Source: Glandiceps talaboti (Eukaryota > Hemichordata > Enteropneusta > Spengelidae). Taken from it: 35,000 nucleotides of DNA. Each line of letters starts with the position of its first letter. Position 1 is the first letter of the stretch. Under the pieces are notes generated by a model. The model did not search any database. It was not told where the DNA came from and was given only the letters and a program-made list of their open reading frames with translations. The position numbers and the translations under genes are program-made. Positions 30,252 to 35,000 of this stretch are shown here, piece by piece. The stretch covers positions 16,025,531 to 16,060,530 of the forward strand of contig NC_135559.1 of the NCBI RefSeq assembly GCF_964340395.1, in the 5' to 3' direction.

Positions 30252-31496
30252 CTGTAGATAAAATCAGGAGAATAGTGTTATAAAACTAGCAAGTTGGATT
30301 ATTATATAAATGAACAAAAACCATGGAAAATTATCACAGATAATTGATATTCACTAAATGCGTCATGCTAAACATTTAAAATTAAACAAGCTAAATGAAA
30401 ACATTATAGTGACATTGCCTTTTACTTCAAAGTTAGTGAAACAATACGTTTTCACCCAAAGTAAAAGGTGGTCAAATTCTAGAAATGTTAGATCGTTTCT
30501 ACATAAACAGTATATTTTTTAAGATTAATCCGCCCTCCAGCTCGCGTAACTTTGCGAAAGGCTGTGTATCAGACTTCATAATTTTACAAATCACCTGAAT
30601 TTATTTTATGAACCTGCACTACTGACAGCATTTTACCTACATCCTACGTATGGAAATCTTCCGATATATATTTTATCCATTGTATACATTTGTGTTCATA
30701 TTGATGATAGATAAATCTCTGGCATGTTTAACTTGGCTTATGCACAAAATATATGGACTTCAAGGCCGAGGATTGTGAAATGAATACTTTGTCAATTAAT
30801 ATTCCGAATAACAGTTTATATAAGAGATATTTTTCAAAAGCTGGTTTATCCTTGGCAAGAAAAATATTCAATCTACTTAACATTCAAAACTTTTCGATGC
30901 CTTTAAATAGTATGCGGGCTGAACATAAACAAAAACGTATATTCTGTGTGAATAATACCAATCCGAAATAGATATGCATATTTTCAGCTATATAATATAT
31001 TCAGAAAAACAAGATTTCATTTATGGAAGATACTACGTTCGGATTTTCTCATCGAGAGATTTTTTACTCCGTAGAAGTTATGGGCAATTACGTAAGGACG
31101 GGAATGCTGTTGAAAAGTTCGTATTTTGCGATGTTAGCAAAATACAACCCTCATTTCACCGTTTTGTAAAAAAAAAAAAAGTGTATCGGAAAAAAACATG
31201 CGCATGAAGTGAAAAATATCAGACTTTGTGATGATGTACTCTTCTCCGCATCTAAAAATTATGCCTGCACGTGCAGTAAAGTTAAGCCTTCAATACAGCG
31301 TACTGGCTTGTAATGTTCAGAATTATACGAGTGCTTGTAACCTTTTACAAGTTTTATAATACACCAGCAATGAGTCATGCAACGTACTTTTAGTCTAGTA
31401 CTATTTATTACAAGTAGGTATTTTAAAAAAAAGATCTCGTGATATGTGGGAATTGAGATGATCCATCCTGTAAAGTCACTGAGGTGACACACTTAC
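30252..31496. other. Intron upstream of the first coding exon, ASMT-like gene
   Basis: Intron of about 1.25 kb that carries several short ORFs (for example at 30753-30971 and 30974-31207) without family resemblance. I see no repeat here. Confidence 0.5.
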
Positions 31497-31672
31497 CTTG
31501 TGAGAAATGTCTTGTGGTAAATTTGTATCGCTAGGTCTTAAGCTTGGTACTGACGTGACAAACTTGCCTGTCGCAAAGTTTCTTGCAATAAAGTTGTAAA
31601 CTGACTCAAGTGCCTGTCGTGAAGTTTCTCAGCAGTAAAGTTGTGTCCGTAGCTCGTGAATAAACTGATGTC
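31497..31672 (-). other. Probable non-coding first exon of the ASMT-like gene
   Basis: A strong donor (CACAAG|gtaagt) ends the segment at 31497, and a TATA box lies at its other side, so transcription would start near 31672. It would splice to the acceptor at 30252. A 46-bp duplication lies inside (gcctgtcg at 31566 and at 31612). The start position is estimated from the usual TATA distance. Confidence 0.55.
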
Positions 31673-31700
31673 TAAATGTCGTATTCTTGAATTTTGCCTC

Positions 31701-31708
31701 TTTATATA
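31701..31708 (-). promoter_or_regulatory. TATA box of the ASMT-like gene
   Basis: TATATAAA in the context ctttatataaagagg on the minus strand lies about 200 bp upstream of a strong first-exon donor. The arrangement fits a regulated, TATA-type promoter. Confidence 0.55.
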
Positions 31709-31709
31709 A

Positions 31710-34700
31710 AGTGTATCATATCGTGCAGTTGTTTAATTATTAAATGATTTTAAAGGCGATCTGTCAATAGAGGGTCACGCTTGCACTATGACCTACTAAA
31801 CTCTGATGTTGTCGTGTGATCGGGTGAACAAGACTACTGTGAAGCCCAATCTGATGACTGTACGTAACATAACGTGATGCACCAGCCTTGACAATGGGGG
31901 TCATATCATGCTAGGTCACGTTCGTTTTGTGTAAGTATAGATCATGATATATATAAAAAATTCACAATATCATGTCATCTTCTCAAGTAACAACCTCCAA
32001 ATAATACAAAGTTTCATCCTGACGAAAACTTCCCCACTTCAAATCCAAAGCTTAATCAACATCTTTTGCATTGTATGATTACCCTTCTTCTCATATGAAC
32101 TTCAATTCTGTCTGAAGGTGCCACTAAAATTTGTTTCCATTTTGTCGCTAGTCTTTTAAATTTCAAGTTGCCACGTGACATTATTGAAAAACAAAACAGT
32201 ATCCAGTTTGTAAACAAAGCATGTTCGCGGGATGATTATAAACAAAACACACCAAAATAGGTTTGTTAGATAAACAAGTATCAGTCCAACTACAGTATGA
32301 CCAATGACCAAACGAACTTGAAACCAGGACTCGTGAGAAATGGGTTGACTTTGATAATGATGACACACACAAATAACGACTCAACTGGTTCCAATAAACG
32401 GGGTTTTAATAAAATCAAATTTATTTTCAATTAATGAAAATATTATTTTTCGGTAAAGAGGCATTTTTTTGACCAGTTGTGTCGTCATGCATCATTGCCA
32501 AACTCATCCAAATAAGCTTTTAGCTGTTATTTTTAGTAGATTTTCTAAATGTGCAAGCTATTGGCCTGGGTCAAGTTCCATTACACGAATAACACGAGAA
32601 AGTGCCCATAAAGTTATCCATAAAGTTTTCGAATAAGGATGCCAAAAAATAACCTTAAGCTTAAAAATGATTTCACAATCTTTCATATTGACAACTCATT
32701 TTCATTTAATTTGTTTTTGTATTAATGATACTGTTGTAAATTGTTAGCACCGAAACATGACAACATACCACATACTCGTAAAGATCGTCTGTCCTAAAAA
32801 AACATGACCTAGATATCAATAACTAATTCGATTTATGTAACATTACGTAATCGACTAATTGTGGTTTATCTTCACGTGCCACTAATTACAGCCACACGAA
32901 ATGGGTAAGATTTAAGTTCCAACCAAATAATTTATTAAAGATGGGTTGCAACATAATTCAATTATTGCAATCAAGCTATTTGTTTAAGCTTAGCTTAATA
33001 ATTTATCATCTCAGGAATGTAGTGAAATGAAGACTCAATTAAAGTGTATGAATGCATATCTCATTCGTTTATGCTTCATTGAATAATATGCGAATTAACT
33101 TTGACCTCAAAGGTCAGATGCAAATAAACTGTATGGGAGAGATGTACGACCAATCTCTTTCAAACATTGTAAATTTTCATCACAGTACATTAAATCGGAA
33201 AATATCTCTGCCAATTCTTTGCGACCTGAGCAATTGTAATAATGTAGTAAAATTTGTAATTAGCACAAATATCTTAGACCCAGTAATAGATTTACACTAA
33301 ATATAAGTGCTTTGATCTAATATAGTCTATATGCAAACAAATTATGCAAATAAATCATGGATATGCAAATGAACCATTGTCACGCAGAAATTTGGCAATT
33401 TCTTGATTTAGAAATGTGACTATCTTTTCAACCACTGTTGTATACTATACATTACAGTATAGAATATATGTCTTTCACTTTGTTTCATGACTTTTATTGC
33501 AAGTTTGGTTACATTGTGGTCATTCTAAAGAAGAAATTCTCATTTTGTTCAGAATCCCAACTCAATTCAGAAATCGTCATAAATATTACGTAAGGTTATT
33601 TTTTCTGACTACATCGTATTTATAATGACATTGAACTTAATCTTCAAGGTCAAATGTCAAAACAAAACTTTTGCTTGCTTAGCACTGATACTGATATGTT
33701 TATATCATAACACACCATATATAGATAACATGTTACAGGCCATTAGGGAGTGTTCTCTCCAATACCATGGTAAACGAAGTAGGTACCAGACTTCCTTCGT
33801 CATCTTTTACAAAACAGTTATTGGAATAAGAGTACGCTCTTTGTGATGTATTGCCCTCCAATTTCGTAGTACCCTATATTCTCTGCCTTCCTTTTTGTAG
33901 TTTCATACTGAATGTAAAAATGTTATTTTTCGACATTTTTCGGGACAGAGGAAGCAAGGATTGTCACACGACTCTTAAACTTATAATCATTAGAGATAAA
34001 ACAAATGACTGAAGAAGCACAACCATAACAAAATCACGTGAGGTGGTTTTAAATGATTTGTTATGTACATACATGTATAATTAGTATGGTGTGATAAGTC
34101 ATTGATACCAAGGCTTGATTTGCATATGTGTCGGCCCTCTTTGTGCCGTCACCTTTCATCAAGTTTTAGACCCACAGGCAGTTCCAGGTTATTGACCTAC
34201 TACAGGGGTATCGAGAGAAGTCGGCCAGCAAGATAACTCGGCCTTTAATGAAAACTAATACTAGTATGTGGTAAGTTAGTTAAATTCTAGAAGTATCGTG
34301 ATACTTCCATGGTTCAAAATAAATGTCACAAGCGTGAAAAAGCAAAGTCTTGAAGGCAAGGTACTAGTATATATTTTGCAGATTCTTTTACTTATATGTC
34401 ATCAGAATTGTATGTACACTCAGAACGTTATAAATTGCTAACTTAGCAATACGCTGGGAATAGACACAGGTCAAGGCAGTTTGTACGGTTTTCGGAAAGA
34501 CAGTTTCGCAAAAAAAGTGACTAGTAATCATGAGATGTACAATTAGATAGATTCTGAATACTTCCGATTAATACATAATTAATATTCTTAGGTATTACAG
34601 TTGGCTGAATTCGTAACTGACCGAGTTCTCCTCTGGCCGAATTTGCAACTGGTCGAGTTCTGTTGTATTTCTAGAAAGGTTACACTGACCTGTGAGAAGA

Positions 34701-34740
34701 TAAGGAGATAGCTATAATATGGCATGAGCTGAGATTGTAC
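31710..34740. other. Upstream and intergenic region without a recognisable gene
   Basis: This 3-kb AT-rich stretch has no exon that I can support. It contains a cluster of octamer-type motifs at 33118-33370 and a 32-bp imperfect duplication at about 34602-34663 (tggctgaattcgtaactga / tggccgaatttgcaactgg). Confidence 0.6.
33118..33370. promoter_or_regulatory. Cluster of POU-octamer-like motifs
   Basis: ATGCAAAT occurs at 33118, 33344 and 33363 and ATGCAAAC at 33331, all in the same orientation; ATTTGCAT also occurs near 34119. The cluster lies about 1.5-1.7 kb upstream of the ASMT-like TATA box. The motif is seen; the enhancer role is inference. Confidence 0.3.
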
Positions 34741-34743
34741 GGT

Positions 34744-34749
34744 TTTATT
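34744..34749 (-). terminator. Candidate poly(A) signal
   Basis: TTTATT reads AATAAA on the minus strand, about 70 bases after the stop of the candidate exon at 34817-34967. Confidence 0.25.
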
Positions 34750-34816
34750 TTATATTTGGGTGAAAATATTCACAGAAAACATATTCACAGAAAATAATCT
34801 AACATAATGTCAAAGT

Positions 34817-34967
34817 CTACACATGCATTTGATGGGCATTAATCGTCTTTTGTGGTGTTGATAGCACAGCTGAAGGTATGATGGGCGCTTCTCCTACGTA
34901 TGGTCTCAGACCGTAAGTAAGAAACGCACTGAACCATATGTTTGATGGTCTTGCATTGGGTAGGCTA
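34817..34967 (-). CDS. Possible last exon of an unidentified gene
   Basis: On the minus strand a possible acceptor (aatgtag) is followed by an open frame of about 49 codons to TAG at 34817-34819. It encodes a peptide including SNIWFSAFLTYGLRPYVG and ending KTINAHQMHV. The region is richer in GC than its surroundings, and a poly(A) signal follows. The acceptor lacks a good pyrimidine tract and I recognise no family, so this may be a chance ORF. Confidence 0.2.
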
Positions 34968-35000
34968 CATTACGTCATGGAATCGTTTACACATTACGCC

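Noticed and set aside
30753-31207. Two consecutive ORFs of 72 and 77 codons
   Set aside because: They lie within the presumed first intron of the ASMT-like gene and look like chance frames.
33102-33116. TGACCT-caa-AGGTCA, a possible nuclear-receptor everted repeat
   Set aside because: A single occurrence without promoter context; it could easily be chance.
33052-33300. 82-codon ORF
   Set aside because: No family resemblance, no splice or promoter context, and a composition like the surrounding non-coding DNA.

Overview
The window is animal nuclear DNA. It is AT-rich, the genes are split into short exons with GT..AG introns, simple repeats and small inverted-repeat elements are dense, and there is no operon structure. 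Four genes can be rebuilt exon by exon. All four encode animal-type proteins that resemble the vertebrate versions closely, so a marine invertebrate, perhaps a non-vertebrate deuterostome such as a hemichordate or lancelet, is my inference; no marker in the window settles the species.

Layout from left to right. At 418-551 (+) there is a probable last exon of an unidentified gene that starts outside the window. A repeat-bearing intergenic stretch follows. EIF4E2 (4EHP, the cap-binding translation repressor) runs on the minus strand from 10478 to 4413 in seven coding exons. MED4 (Mediator subunit 4) runs on the plus strand from 10712 to 14480 in six exons. EIF4E2 and MED4 are head to head with only 233 bp between their start codons, which implies a shared bidirectional promoter. 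A PRSS16-like S28 serine protease runs on the minus strand from 25181 to 16924 in ten exons, with all three catalytic residues visible but a one-base frameshift in exon 2. An ASMT-like O-methyltransferase runs on the minus strand from 30243 to 26273 in five coding exons, with a probable non-coding first exon near 31497-31672 and a TATA box. The region from 31.7 to 34.7 kb has no recognisable gene. A weak candidate last exon of another minus-strand gene lies at 34817-34967.

The genes have no shared pathway: two are housekeeping regulators of translation and transcription, one is a lysosomal or secreted peptidase, and one is a small-molecule methyltransferase. The introns and spacers carry at least eight inverted-repeat (MITE-like) elements, two tRNA-like SINE heads, a (TA)n tract, a (GA)n tract, a block mosaic of GTC/ATC/ACC triplets, and a 1-kb ACT triplet array.

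I found no clearly new biological system. The points most worth checking are a splice donor of EIF4E2 present in three tandem 42-bp copies, the PRSS16-like frameshift, an Asp-to-Asn change next to the catalytic His of the ASMT-like enzyme, and a MULE-like element with a 10-bp target duplication.
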